A stretch of DNA of 64,000 nt, taken from Rhodococcus opacus (GTDB lineage Bacteria; Actinomycetota; Actinomycetes; Mycobacteriales; Mycobacteriaceae). Location of the stretch: positions 270,673-334,672 of the forward strand of contig NZ_JAAXPA010000007.1 in NCBI RefSeq assembly GCF_012396235.1. The letters run 5' to 3'. The notes below the pieces were generated by a model, which saw only the letters and a program-made list of their open reading frames with translations, had not been told where the DNA came from and did not search any database. The position numbers and the translations under genes were made by a program. Shown here one piece after another: positions 53,801-62,462 of the stretch. Numbering within the stretch: the stretch's first letter is position 1; every line of letters starts with the position of its first letter.

Positions 53801-54889
53801 TCAGCGCTTGACGGGCCCGGCCGTCGAACCCCGCAGCAGTTCGGTCTCGAGCATCTCGACGGTCGCGACGCCGGAGTGCGACGGGGACATGAGCAGGGCG
53901 CCTGCCCGGCGACCCTTCTCCTCCTGGGGTTGCCGGACGGTGGTCAGCCCCTCGCGCAGTGCGTCGTCGACTCCGTCGAATCCGGTGATCGACAGCCTGC
54001 CGGGCACGTCGATGCCCTGCCAGCGCGCCCAGTCCAGCGCGCCGAGCGCGAGGACGTCGGTGGTGCACACGAGTGCGGTGATCCGCGGATTCACGCCGAG
54101 TGCCTGCGCGGCAGCGGCGTGCCCCGACTTGCCGGTGTGCTCGAACCGCTCGACGACGGTCAGCGTCCGAGGGTCCAGGCCGGCGTCGGACATGGCGTCG
54201 CGCACTCCCTCGATGCGTTCGCGCTGGACGTGGAAGTTCGGTGACCGCAAACGCTCGGCATCGGCGACCCCGTCCGAGCGGTCACGCCCCAGCCTCATGC
54301 TCAGCACGCCGATGTCGCGGTGGCCGAGCCCGATCAGATAGTCGGCGAGGCCCCGCATCGCGCCGCGGTCGTCGATGCCGACGAGCGACGCACCCGGGAT
54401 CTCCCGGGGCTGATCGCACACGACCATCGGCAGGTGACGCTCGCACACCGCCGCGAGGTACGGGTCGTCGTCCGCCACCGAGTACACGACGAACCCGTCG
54501 ACGCCCGCCTGCTGCACGACCGCGGCGGCGTCCGCCTCCTCCCGACCCGGGCCCGCCGGAATCAGAAGCAGACCCTGCCCGGCGGCCTCGCACGACTCGG
54601 CCAGTCCGGACAGAAAGCTCATCGCGGCGGGGTCGCGGAAGGAGTAGCTGAGGGCCTCGGTGAGCAGCAGTCCGACGGCACCAGCCTTGCGGGTGCGCAG
54701 GGATCGGGCCACCGGGTCGGGGCCGGGGTAGCCGCGGCGCTTCGCCGCCTGCAGCACCCGGTCGCGCAGTTCCGCGGAGAGTTGATCCGGCCGGTTGTAA
54801 GCGTTGGACACGGTCGTTCGCGAAATATTGAGCTCGGCCGCGAGCGACGCCAGCGTGGCTTGGCGACGAGGCTGTCGAGACCTGGGCAT
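53801..54889 (-). CDS. LacI family transcription regulator
   Basis: A 362-residue LacI-type regulator. The N-terminal helix-turn-helix is ATLASLAAELNISRTTVSNAYNRPDQL and the hinge SRTTVSNAY... region is intact. The periplasmic-binding-like domain follows from about residue 70. Effector unknown, possibly a sugar phosphate. The end is 19 bases from the end of the otsB fusion gene on the other strand, so these two genes converge. It is divergent from znuA. Confidence 0.92.
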   Translation of the reverse strand: MPRSRQPRRQATLASLAAELNISRTTVSNAYNRPDQLSAELRDRVLQAAKRRGYPGPDPVARSLRTRKAGAVGLLLTEALSYSFRDPAAMSFLSGLAESCEAAGQGLLLIPAGPGREEADAAAVVQQAGVDGFVVYSVADDDPYLAAVCERHLPMVVCDQPREIPGASLVGIDDRGAMRGLADYLIGLGHRDIGVLSMRLGRDRSDGVADAERLRSPNFHVQRERIEGVRDAMSDAGLDPRTLTVVERFEHTGKSGHAAAAQALGVNPRITALVCTTDVLALGALDWARWQGIDVPGRLSITGFDGVDDALREGLTTVRQPQEEKGRRAGALLMSPSHSGVATVEMLETELLRGSTAGPVKR

Positions 54890-54975
54890 AGGGGGACGTT
54901 AGTACCTGGCCCGCGTTCGGGCGCGTCGGGGCTGCACCGAAAGTGCACTACCAGGACCTATCCGCTAAAGTGCAA

Positions 54976-54990
54976 CGGTAACGGTTTCCA
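54976..54990 (+). promoter_or_regulatory. Candidate Zur box upstream of znuA
   Basis: CGGTAAC-G-GTTTCCA is an imperfect 7-1-7 palindrome (5 of 7 pairs) 37 bases before the znuA start. Zinc importers are normally Zur-repressed. The 7-1-7 layout fits actinobacterial Zur sites, but a LacI-type site for the divergent regulator is also possible. Confidence 0.35.
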
Positions 54991-55027
54991 ATAGCGTTTA
55001 GCGTTCGTCTTCGGTCAGGAGTTTTCT

Positions 55028-55984
55028 GTGCGCGCTTCCTCAGGTTTTCGTGCCGCCACGGCGGCCGTCGGGCTGTCGTTCGCCGCGGCCCTCACCCTCA
55101 CCGCATGCGGCTCCGACACGACCGGCGACGGCACACTGACGGTCGTCGCGTCGACGAACGTGTGGGGCAGCGTCGCGCAGGCCGTCGCCGGCGACAAGGT
55201 GGACGTCACCTCGATCATCACCGAACCGTCGTCCGACCCGCACTCGTTCGAGGCGAGCCCCACCGACGCCGCCGAGCTCACCGACGCCTCCCTTATCGTG
55301 TACAACGGCGGCGGGTACGACCACTTCGTCGACGACATCATCGGCACCGGCAACAGCGACCAGCTCACGGTCAACGCGTTCGACCTCCTCGAGGGCGGCG
55401 CGCACGCGGGCGAGGACGAGCACTCGGACGGCGGTGACTCGCCCGAGGGCCACGACCACGGCGACGTGAACGAACACGTGTGGTTCGACGTCGACACCGT
55501 CGACGCCACCGCGCAGTCCATCGCGGACAAGCTCGGCCAACTCGACCCCGACAACGCCGACGCCTACCAGGCCAACGCCGCCACCTTCCACGGCCAGCTC
55601 GAGCAGATCTCCGCGATCACCGACGGCATCGCGGCAGCGCACAAAGACGCACCTGTCGCCCAGACCGAACCGATCGCCTACTACCTGCTGCAGTCCGCGG
55701 GCCTGAAGGACGTCACCCCGCCCGACTTCACGAGCGCCATCGAGAACGGCAACGACCCCGCACCCGCCGCCATCGCCGCGACGCGACAGCTGCTCACCGA
55801 CAAGCAGGTGCAGGCCCTCGTCTACAACGTGCAGACGCAGGACCGGGTCACCCAGGACGTGCGGGCCACGGCCGAGTCGGCGGGCATCCCCGTCGTCGAG
55901 GTGACCGAAACCCTGCCCGAAGGCCTGGACTACATTCAGTGGCAGACCAACACCGCCGAGTCGCTTGCTGCGGCTCTGCAATAG
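55028..55984 (+). CDS. znuA: Zinc ABC transporter substrate-binding lipoprotein ZnuA
   Basis: A 318-residue metal-binding lipoprotein. The signal peptide ends in LTLTACGSD, a lipobox with Cys27. Metal ligands are expected from the DPHSFEASP His and from EHVWFD. A flexible Asp/His-rich loop (HAGEDEHSDGGDSPEGHDHG, near residues 125-145) separates them, typical of zinc-specific proteins. GTG 55028 follows an AGGAG site. First gene of the znuACB operon, 13 bases before znuC. Confidence 0.93.
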   Translation: MRASSGFRAATAAVGLSFAAALTLTACGSDTTGDGTLTVVASTNVWGSVAQAVAGDKVDVTSIITEPSSDPHSFEASPTDAAELTDASLIVYNGGGYDHFVDDIIGTGNSDQLTVNAFDLLEGGAHAGEDEHSDGGDSPEGHDHGDVNEHVWFDVDTVDATAQSIADKLGQLDPDNADAYQANAATFHGQLEQISAITDGIAAAHKDAPVAQTEPIAYYLLQSAGLKDVTPPDFTSAIENGNDPAPAAIAATRQLLTDKQVQALVYNVQTQDRVTQDVRATAESAGIPVVEVTETLPEGLDYIQWQTNTAESLAAALQ

Positions 55985-55997
55985 AACTGATCGGCTT

Positions 55998-56876
55998 GTG
56001 ACAGAACCCACTTCGAAGAACGCCGGCAACGGTCACGTCCCCGCACTGGAATTGACGGGGGCGCGACTGTCCTTCGGCGAACGCACACTCTGGCAGAACC
56101 TCGACCTCACCGTGGAACCCGGCGAATTCGTCGCCGTCCTCGGACCCAACGGGTCGGGCAAGACGTCGCTGCTGAAGGTGCTGCTCGGCCAGCTCGCCCT
56201 CAGCTCCGGCACCGCGCGCATCGCCGGATCCCCGGCGCGGAAGGGCAATTCGCACGTCGGGTACATCCCCCAGCAGAAGTCACTCGACGACGGGCTGCCG
56301 CTGCGGGGCCGCGACCTCGTCGGGCTCGGCGTCGACGGCCACCAGTGGGGAACCGGCATCCTCCGGCGAGGCCGGCGCCGGGCCATCGTCGACGCGGCCG
56401 TCGCCGAAGTCGGCGCCCAGAACTACGCGGACGCCCCGATCGGTTCCATGTCCGGCGGTGAGCAGCAACGACTGCGTATCGCGCAGGCCCTCGTCGGCAA
56501 CCCCCAGATCCTGCTGTGCGACGAACCGCTGCTCAGCCTCGACCTGGCCAACCAGAATCTCGTGTCGGGACTCATCGACCGGCGGCGCCGCACCCACGAC
56601 ACCGCGGTGCTGTTCGTCACCCACGAGATCAACCCGATCCTCCCCCTCGTCGACCGCGTGCTCTACCTCGTCGACGGACAGTTCCGCATCGGCAAACCCG
56701 AAGAGGTCATGACGTCGGAGGTGCTGTCCGAGCTGTACCGCACCGACGTCGAGGTGCTGCACGTACGCGGCCGCCTCGTCGTCATCGGCACCGGCGACGC
56801 CATCGACGCGCTCGGCAGCGCGGGCGGCCTCCGCCCCGGTGAGGGTGTGCACCACACGGGCGAGGGACACGCATGA
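55998..56876 (+). CDS. znuC: Zinc ABC transporter ATPase ZnuC
   Basis: A 292-residue ATPase with Walker A VLGPNGSGKTS (near residue 50), GYIPQQKSLDDG as Q-loop, signature SMSGGEQQRLRIA and Walker B ILLCDEPLLSLDLAN. It energises the ZnuAB importer. GTG 55998 was selected because the N-terminus before it has no family resemblance. It overlaps znuB by ATGA. Confidence 0.93.
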   Translation: MTEPTSKNAGNGHVPALELTGARLSFGERTLWQNLDLTVEPGEFVAVLGPNGSGKTSLLKVLLGQLALSSGTARIAGSPARKGNSHVGYIPQQKSLDDGLPLRGRDLVGLGVDGHQWGTGILRRGRRRAIVDAAVAEVGAQNYADAPIGSMSGGEQQRLRIAQALVGNPQILLCDEPLLSLDLANQNLVSGLIDRRRRTHDTAVLFVTHEINPILPLVDRVLYLVDGQFRIGKPEEVMTSEVLSELYRTDVEVLHVRGRLVVIGTGDAIDALGSAGGLRPGEGVHHTGEGHA

Positions 56877-57766
56877 GCAACAAGTTCACCGACGCGATGT
56901 CGCACATGTTCGACGTCTCGGCCACCGTCGACCTCCTGCAGTACGACTTCGTCCAGCAGGCATTGATCGCCGGCGCCATCCTCGGCCTGCTGGCAGGAGC
57001 CATCGGCCCGCTGATCGTGAGCAGGCAGATGTCGTTCGCCGTGCACGGCACGAGCGAGCTGTCGCTGACCGGCGCGTCGGCGGCCCTGCTCATCGGCGTC
57101 AGCGTCGGGGCCGGCGCCATCGCCGGGTCGGTGGTCGCAGCGGTCCTGTTCGGGCTGCTCGGCGCGAAGGCCCGCGACCGCGACTCCGTGATCGGCGTGA
57201 TCATGGCATTCGGGCTCGGTCTGTCGGTGCTGTTCATCTGGTCGTACCAAGGGCGCACCGGCACCAGCTTCTCCCTGCTGATCGGCCAGATCGTGGCACC
57301 CGGAGACAGCGGCCTCCAGCTGCTGCTGCTCTGCGCCGTGCTGGTCATCGGGGTCCTCGGCCTGATCTACCGCCCCCTCCTCTTCGCGAGCACCGACCCC
57401 GACGTCGCCGAGGCCCGCGGCGTCCCGGTGCGTGCACTGTCGATCGTGTTCGCCGTCCTCGTCGGCATCACAGCCGCCCTCGGCGTCCAGATCGTCGGGG
57501 CGCTGCTGGTGATGGCGCTGCTCATCACCCCCGCTGCGGCCGCCGCCTACGTCACCGCCAGCCCACTGAAGGCCACGATCCTGTCGATCGTGTTCGCCGA
57601 ACTCGCCGCCGTCGGCGGCATCCTGCTGTCCCTCGCACCCGGAGTGCCCGTATCGAGCTTCGTCACCACGATCTCGTTCGTCATCTACCTCGTGTGCCGG
57701 CTCAGCGGATCCTCACGGCGCAAGAACGCCGGACGCATCACCCCCACCCACGCACACACGCACTGA
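56873..57766 (+). CDS. znuB: Zinc ABC transporter permease ZnuB
   Basis: A 297-residue ABC-3 family permease with about eight membrane helices (ALIAGAILGLLAGAIGPLIVSR at the first, VFAVLVGITAALGVQIVGALLVMALLITPAA in the core). The His-rich C-terminus (THAHTH) may bind zinc on the cytoplasmic side. Last gene of the operon, ending 6 bases from the convergent lipoprotein gene. Confidence 0.93.
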   Translation: MSNKFTDAMSHMFDVSATVDLLQYDFVQQALIAGAILGLLAGAIGPLIVSRQMSFAVHGTSELSLTGASAALLIGVSVGAGAIAGSVVAAVLFGLLGAKARDRDSVIGVIMAFGLGLSVLFIWSYQGRTGTSFSLLIGQIVAPGDSGLQLLLLCAVLVIGVLGLIYRPLLFASTDPDVAEARGVPVRALSIVFAVLVGITAALGVQIVGALLVMALLITPAAAAAYVTASPLKATILSIVFAELAAVGGILLSLAPGVPVSSFVTTISFVIYLVCRLSGSSRRKNAGRITPTHAHTH

Positions 57767-57772
57767 GCCGCC

Positions 57773-58309
57773 CTACAAGTGGTCGGGGAAATAAGGCGCC
57801 AACGTCGTCGCCACCCTCGTCGCCTGATCGCACGCCGCGTCGACTGTTGTGAAATCCTCCAACTCGCTGTACCCGATCATGAACTCGAGAATCCCCGGCT
57901 CGATCGCCACCGACACCGTGCACGCACTACCGCCGCGGAAATCCGACACCAGAGCACGCCGCCCGCCGATCTCGGTCTCACTCAGGACGTCGAAGCGGTC
58001 GTCGCTCCTCACGCTGTCGGGCGCTTCACCGATTGCCGAAACGACGATCCCTGAATACGAATCTTGCGACTGAAATCCGCAGCCGAAGTTCTGGGGATTG
58101 TCGCGATCCGGCATGCGGTCGGGTGGCCGGGCATCCAGGCGGACAGCCGCGAGGGCTTCCGAGGAGAATCCGTCGCACGGATGGAATGTGATCTCAGGAA
58201 CTGGCGTCTCGTCCGCCTGTCCGCCGACCGGCTCCGCACAGCCACCAGCGACCAATACGCCCATGGCAATTACGAACGGCAATGCGAAGCGCCGGACGCG
58301 AGTATTCAC
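57773..58309 (-). CDS. DUF3558 lipoprotein
   Basis: A 178-residue secreted lipoprotein. The signal peptide (VRRFALPFVIAMGVLVAGGCAEP) has a lipobox with Cys24. The mature part contains the DUF3558 pattern (FHPCDGFSSEALAAV, NFGCGFQS, GSACTVSVAI). Such lipoproteins accompany mycobacterial and Rhodococcus ESX-related gene sets, but their function is unknown. GTG 58309 overlaps the upstream stop (GTGA). Confidence 0.88.
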   Translation of the reverse strand: MNTRVRRFALPFVIAMGVLVAGGCAEPVGGQADETPVPEITFHPCDGFSSEALAAVRLDARPPDRMPDRDNPQNFGCGFQSQDSYSGIVVSAIGEAPDSVRSDDRFDVLSETEIGGRRALVSDFRGGSACTVSVAIEPGILEFMIGYSELEDFTTVDAACDQATRVATTLAPYFPDHL

Positions 58310-58719
58310 AGCTCAGATCCTGCGGTTCCGAGGCTTGCAGCGATGGCATCATCCTGCGCGGTATAGCTGGCGAGAACTGCTTCGAACATCGATTTCATAT
58401 CCTTCACGTACGACTGATGCGCGGTGAGCAATCCGACCGCAGTGTTCGCTATGCCGATGCCACCTCCCCCGATTGCTTTCTCGTCGAATTTGCGCGCCAA
58501 CTCCCGCGCGGACTCGATGTCTTTCTCACCGATACCCAAGTCCGTTGCGCGCAGTTCGTGGCGCGCCCGGTTTGCGAGTTCCCCCATGCGCCGCGCGTGG
58601 TCATCGCACAGCTTGATGCACTGCTCTATGCCTGCGGGGTCGAGTTCGAGCCTGCCTCCCCCGACGACGTTCTCGGTGAAAGCCTTCCATCCGGCTTCCG
58701 GTGCTTCTGGCCCCGCCAT
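58306..58719 (-). CDS. Helical hypothetical protein of the ESX-associated cluster
   Basis: A 137-residue, mostly helical protein without a signal or membrane segment, except for a short Gly/Ile-rich stretch (AIGGGGIGIANTAVGLL). Acidic/basic helices (CIKLCDDHARRMGELANRARHEL) resemble WXG-type helical proteins, but the WXG motif is absent. I do not recognise a named family. It is coupled to the DUF3558 lipoprotein gene and lies 64 bases downstream of the EspG-like gene. Confidence 0.7.
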   Translation of the reverse strand: MAGPEAPEAGWKAFTENVVGGGRLELDPAGIEQCIKLCDDHARRMGELANRARHELRATDLGIGEKDIESARELARKFDEKAIGGGGIGIANTAVGLLTAHQSYVKDMKSMFEAVLASYTAQDDAIAASLGTAGSEL

Positions 58720-58783
58720 GTCGGTGTCCCCTCCGTGTGTCCTGCTGTGTCCCCACCTGTGCAATCGCCCGGCGCGTGGCAAT

Positions 58784-59545
58784 CTACCAACCGCGGGCAC
58801 CAACCGACCCTGCTCGGGGAGTGGTACCGACCCTGATCAGGGTGTCGAGCGACGATACGAGCTGTTCGGGGCCTGCCGGGTGCGCGGAGGCGGGATCGTG
58901 CGGTCCGATCACGTAGCGTCCGTCGCCGGCGATGTCGATCCATTGCATGACGCCGACGTCCCTGCCGCTGCCGTAGCGGGGGCCGCGGAAGGCCCGGATC
59001 TTCCCGCGGCCCGCGTATCCCTTCTGCACGGCAGATTCGAGTCGCGGGGCGGGGGCCACCCGGTTGACCTCCTGCAGGATTCCCTGGGAGAAGTGGGCGT
59101 CCTCCGCGTCCCGCCGCTGGAACCGGCGCCGGCCGGCGGCGTTCTGTGGAATCAGCCCGATCAGTTGGGCGCCCAGTCGCCCGGCCGCACCGGCGCCGAT
59201 CACCACGTCGCCACCGATCTGCGGTGCCCGGCCGGGGAGTTGCGAAGCGATCACCACCCATTGCCGGTGTTGCGCACCGATGATGCGGATCGGGGTCTCG
59301 TCGGCGGTTGCACCTGAGACCTCGACATACACCTCGGGTTCGGCGAGCACGTCCAACGCCGACCTCACATCGTCGTGCTCGGCTCCAGCGAAGGCTTCGC
59401 GTATCCGGTTCTGCTCGGCGACATATGCATTGAGCCCGGGGTGCGCGCTCACGATCCGGAGCGGGTACGGGGTGCGATCCTGCCCGGTGCCGGCCCACAG
59501 TGCGTCGAACAGTTCGGGACGCAGCCGCCAATTGCGCATGTTCAT
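58784..59545 (-). CDS. EspG family ESX secretion-associated protein
   Basis: A 253-residue protein of the EspG fold (RNWRLRPELFDALWAG at the N-terminus, PYPLRIVSAHPG, and a Gly/Arg-rich end). In mycobacteria EspG proteins are cytosolic chaperones that bind the tip of PE/PPE pairs for type VII secretion. Its start overlaps the end of the PPE-like gene (ATGA), which fits a chaperone-client pair. Confidence 0.85.
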   Translation of the reverse strand: MNMRNWRLRPELFDALWAGTGQDRTPYPLRIVSAHPGLNAYVAEQNRIREAFAGAEHDDVRSALDVLAEPEVYVEVSGATADETPIRIIGAQHRQWVVIASQLPGRAPQIGGDVVIGAGAAGRLGAQLIGLIPQNAAGRRRFQRRDAEDAHFSQGILQEVNRVAPAPRLESAVQKGYAGRGKIRAFRGPRYGSGRDVGVMQWIDIAGDGRYVIGPHDPASAHPAGPEQLVSSLDTLIRVGTTPRAGSVGARGW

Positions 59546-60698
59546 GCGCCGATCACCGGCGGTGAGACGAGGGGCAGTTTGCCGATCAACTCGTTACCGT
59601 TGTCGAGGGTGATCAGGTAGTCGGGCGTCTTGTGTTCCTTGTCCTCGCCGCCACCCCTGCCGGCTCCTCCGCCGCCCATCATTCCCCCACCCATCGGGCC
59701 GGTACCCCGCATTCCGGCACCCGCGCGACCTCCGGCGTTGCCCCCCGCGACCCCGGTGCGGTGCCGGGCCGGGCCACGGCCCCCTGCTGATTCCCGGCGC
59801 CGACACCACCGCCGAGTCCGCCGACTCCCAGTCCGCCGCCACCGGAACCCCCACCCACACCTGCGGATCGCGAGCCGGCACCCGAGGATGTATCGGCGCT
59901 GGAAGGCACGCCCGACCGGCTCTGTGCCTGATCCCCCGTCACCGAGGCCGGGGCCGTCGTCGCCGGTGTAGTGGCAGCCGACGGCGCGGTTGCTGCATTC
60001 TCCTGCGTGCCGTCCGCAGCGGGTGCGCCGTCCACACCAGGCTCGGCGGACGGGTCGCTGACGGGAACGACGCCGGTATTCGGCTGCCCGGTGTTCAGTC
60101 CGCCGAAGCGATCGCTCGAACTCGGGGTGCCGCTCGCGTAGTCGACACCGGGCCCGCCCGGACCCGAAGGAACGTCGACGATGCTCTCCGGCTTCGTGAA
60201 CGACGGGACGTTGCCGTCCGAGGTCGCGAGTCCGGGGTTGTAGATCGTGGCCATCTTCTCGCGCGCTTCGCCGTCGCGCCGGTAGTACTCGTCCTCGGTG
60301 TCCGTGTCCCAGGGCGTCAACTTGTCCCACAGTCCGGTGCCGATGGTTTCGGGAACCTGCGACCGAAGCGACGCCACCGTCTCCGCCAGCGGCGTCAGCG
60401 CGTCCGCCACTCCGTGAAGTTGTTCCTGCGCCTGCGGCGCGGAGGTCGAGTACCGCTCGGTCTCTCCGTAGGCCGCCGATGCGGCAGCACCGTGCCAACT
60501 CTCGTTGATCGCCTTCTTGATCGCGTCGCTGAACTCGACGATCGCATCGTGGGCCGTCGTCCCCAGTTCGGTCCAGGCTCGTGCGATGCCGCTGACGTGC
60601 TCGACATTCATGCCGGCGACGGCGCTGGCAATCCTCGCGTGATCCCACTGGTCCGAGTGAAAGTTCTCGGGATCCTTGATGTATGCCGGGTCGGTCAC
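59542..60698 (-). pseudogene. PPE-like ESX substrate with a -1 frameshift
   Basis: The N-terminal part (about 300 residues) begins at GTG 60698 behind GGAGGGGG. It is helical (HARIASAVAGMNVEHVSGIARAW) and followed by a Pro/Ser/Gly-rich tail. In this frame it ends at 59679 with an atypical sequence (PECGVPARWVGE). A second frame, open to 59542, encodes the continuation AGGRAGAGMRGTGPMGGGMM and the end DYLITLDNGNELIGKLP, and its stop overlaps espG as ATGA. One extra G in the run at 59751-59754 or 59741-59746 restores a single frame. This is either a real one-base deletion, a sequencing error or a programmed shift. Confidence 0.75.
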
Positions 60699-60826
60699 GT
60701 TTCCCCCTCCGATGGCGCAGTCACCACGCACGGTCAATTGTTCTGACGCAGCAGGACCCTCACCGGTTCCGCCCGCCCCCGCGAGAGAATCTACAAGACG
60801 GCACTCGGAACCCTAGTATCGAATAT

Positions 60827-61585
60827 GTGCCGGCAATCGATCTGAACAGCGACCTCGGCGAGAGCTACGGCGCCTGGACCCTCGGCGACGACCTGGCGAT
60901 GCTGAAGCTCGTGACCAGCGCCAACGTGGCCTGCGGTTTTCATGCGGGCGATCCCGCCACCCTGTCGGCCACCTGTTCGGCGGCGTCCGAGCTGACGGTC
61001 CGGATCGGCGCCCAGGTGGGCTACCACGACCTCGCCGGGTTCGGACGCCGGTTCATCGACATCGCCCCACGCGACCTGACGGCCGACGTCGTCTATCAGA
61101 TCGGCGCCCTCGACGGTCTCGCCCAGGTTTCCGGCTCGGCGGTGGCGTACGTGAAACCGCACGGCGCGCTGTACAACGCGATCGTCCACCACCGCGAGCA
61201 GGCCCGCGCGGTGGTCGCGGCGGTCAGCGCGTACGACGAGTCGCTGCCCGTCCTCGGCCTGCCCGGTTCGGCGTTCCTCGAGGAGGCCGAGAAGGCCGGA
61301 CTGCGGACGGTCACCGAGGCGTTCGCCGACCGCGCGTACACACCCGAGGGGACACTGGTGCCGCGCACGACGGACGGGGCCGTCCTGCACGATCCCGCAG
61401 TGGTGGCCGAACGGGTCCTCAGGCTCGTCGTCGATCACACCCTCGAAGCGGTCGACGGCACGGTCCTCGCGGTCACCGCCGAATCCGTCTGCGTCCACGG
61501 CGATACGCCCGCAGCCGTCGAGATGGCCACCGCCATCCGGTCGTTGCTCGACACCGAGGGCATCACGGTGGAGCCGTTCGTGTGA
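60827..61585 (+). CDS. pxpA: 5-oxoprolinase subunit PxpA (LamB/YcsF family)
   Basis: A 252-residue LamB/YcsF protein with the family N-terminus [23 protein letters not shown], and [10 protein letters not shown]. With PxpB and PxpC it hydrolyses 5-oxoproline with ATP. GTG 60827 gives the canonical start. No PxpC gene follows in the window. It overlaps pxpB by one base (TGATG). Confidence 0.93.
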   Translation: MPAIDLNSDLGESYGAWTLGDDLAMLKLVTSANVACGFHAGDPATLSATCSAASELTVRIGAQVGYHDLAGFGRRFIDIAPRDLTADVVYQIGALDGLAQVSGSAVAYVKPHGALYNAIVHHREQARAVVAAVSAYDESLPVLGLPGSAFLEEAEKAGLRTVTEAFADRAYTPEGTLVPRTTDGAVLHDPAVVAERVLRLVVDHTLEAVDGTVLAVTAESVCVHGDTPAAVEMATAIRSLLDTEGITVEPFV

Positions 61586-62205
61586 TGCGCATCCTCGACG
61601 TCGGAGAAAGCGCGGTCCTCGCCGAGTTCGAGGATCTCGGCACCGTGCTCGCGCATTTTCGTGCGCTGGACGGCTCTCGGCCACCCGGGGTCGTGGAGGT
61701 GATTCCGGCGGCGCGCACCATCCTGGTGCGGTTCGACCACGGCGCGACCAGCCGTGACCGCGTCGCCAAGTGGGTGCGGACCACGGAATCGGAGGCGACG
61801 GTCGCCGAGGATGCGCCCGACGAGATCCGGATAGACGTGCGCTACGACGGTCCCGACTTGGAGGACGTGGCCGAGCTGACCGGTCTCGGTGTCGACGGCG
61901 TCGTCGCTGCACACACCGGAACTCCGTGGACGGTGGCGTTCTGCGGCTTCGCACCGGGTTTCGGTTACCTCACCGGCGGCGCACCCGAACTGCACGTGCC
62001 GCGCCGGTCGACGCCTCGGACGTCCGTCCCCGCCGGGACCGTGGCTCTGGGCGGGGAGTTCACGGGAATCTATCCCCGCAGCTCGCCCGGCGGGTGGCAA
62101 CTCATCGGCACCACCGACGAACCGATCTGGGATGCCGAACGCACTCCCCCCGCCCTGCTCCGCCCCGGCGTCGTCGTGCGCTTCGCGCCCGTGAGTACTT
62201 ATTAA
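61585..62205 (+). CDS. pxpB: 5-oxoprolinase subunit PxpB (KipI family), with palindrome-encoded tail
   Basis: A 206-residue KipI/allophanate hydrolase subunit 1 protein: [31 protein letters not shown] and RTSVPAGTVALGGEFTGIYP are diagnostic. Its last residues (PVSTY) are encoded by the left arm of the dispersed palindrome, and the TAA stop (62203-62205) is within the arm. The partner gene pxpC, usually next to pxpB, is not present here. Insertion of the palindrome may have truncated the 3' end and removed or displaced pxpC. Confidence 0.9.
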   Translation: MRILDVGESAVLAEFEDLGTVLAHFRALDGSRPPGVVEVIPAARTILVRFDHGATSRDRVAKWVRTTESEATVAEDAPDEIRIDVRYDGPDLEDVAELTGLGVDGVVAAHTGTPWTVAFCGFAPGFGYLTGGAPELHVPRRSTPRTSVPAGTVALGGEFTGIYPRSSPGGWQLIGTTDEPIWDAERTPPALLRPGVVVRFAPVSTY

Positions 62206-62236
62206 CCGCCCGACGTTAATAAGTACTCACGGGCGC
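62185..62236. repeat. Dispersed palindromic all-frame stop element, copy 3
   Basis: Perfect 22-bp arms (62185-62206 and 62215-62236) around the loop CGCCCGAC. It encodes the PVSTY-stop ends of both flanking frames: pxpB on the plus strand and the 39-residue ORF on the minus strand. Confidence 0.9.
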
Positions 62237-62335
62237 ATCTCCGGGCTCCCCCGACGATGGAGCCGACAGCCGATCCTGTTCTTCGACATAGCCTTCCGGC
62301 AGGGACAGTGCGAGCGTGGACGTGGTCGAGCTCAT
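62216..62335 (-). CDS. Small ORF (39 aa) ending in the palindrome
   Basis: ATG 62335 is preceded by GGAGAG at 7 bases. The 39-residue frame starts MSSTTSTLALSLPEGYVEEQ, is Ser/Thr/Glu-rich and ends PVSTY inside the repeat. It sits just after a strong terminator of the aminotransferase gene. It may be a small protein, a remnant of a longer gene cut by the palindrome, or chance. No family is recognised. Confidence 0.4.
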   Translation of the reverse strand: MSSTTSTLALSLPEGYVEEQDRLSAPSSGEPGDAPVSTY

Positions 62336-62371
62336 AGATTCTCTCCGTTGAGATCCGGGCGCCGTGTTGTC

Positions 62372-62424
62372 GTGGAAAACGAGAAAGATCCGCCCCGCGG
62401 GCGCGATTGACCGCGGGACGGATC
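62372..62424 (-). terminator. Rho-independent terminator after the aminotransferase gene
   Basis: Read on the minus strand: a 14-bp stem (62411-62424 with 62387-62400, one wobble), loop of 10 bases, then TTTCTCGTTTTCC. This is the only canonical stem plus T-tract I see in the window. It begins about 40 bases after the aminotransferase stop. Confidence 0.8.
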
Positions 62425-62462
62425 GAGTGTCGGGACACGCGTGTGCCGGCAGACGGGGTGTG

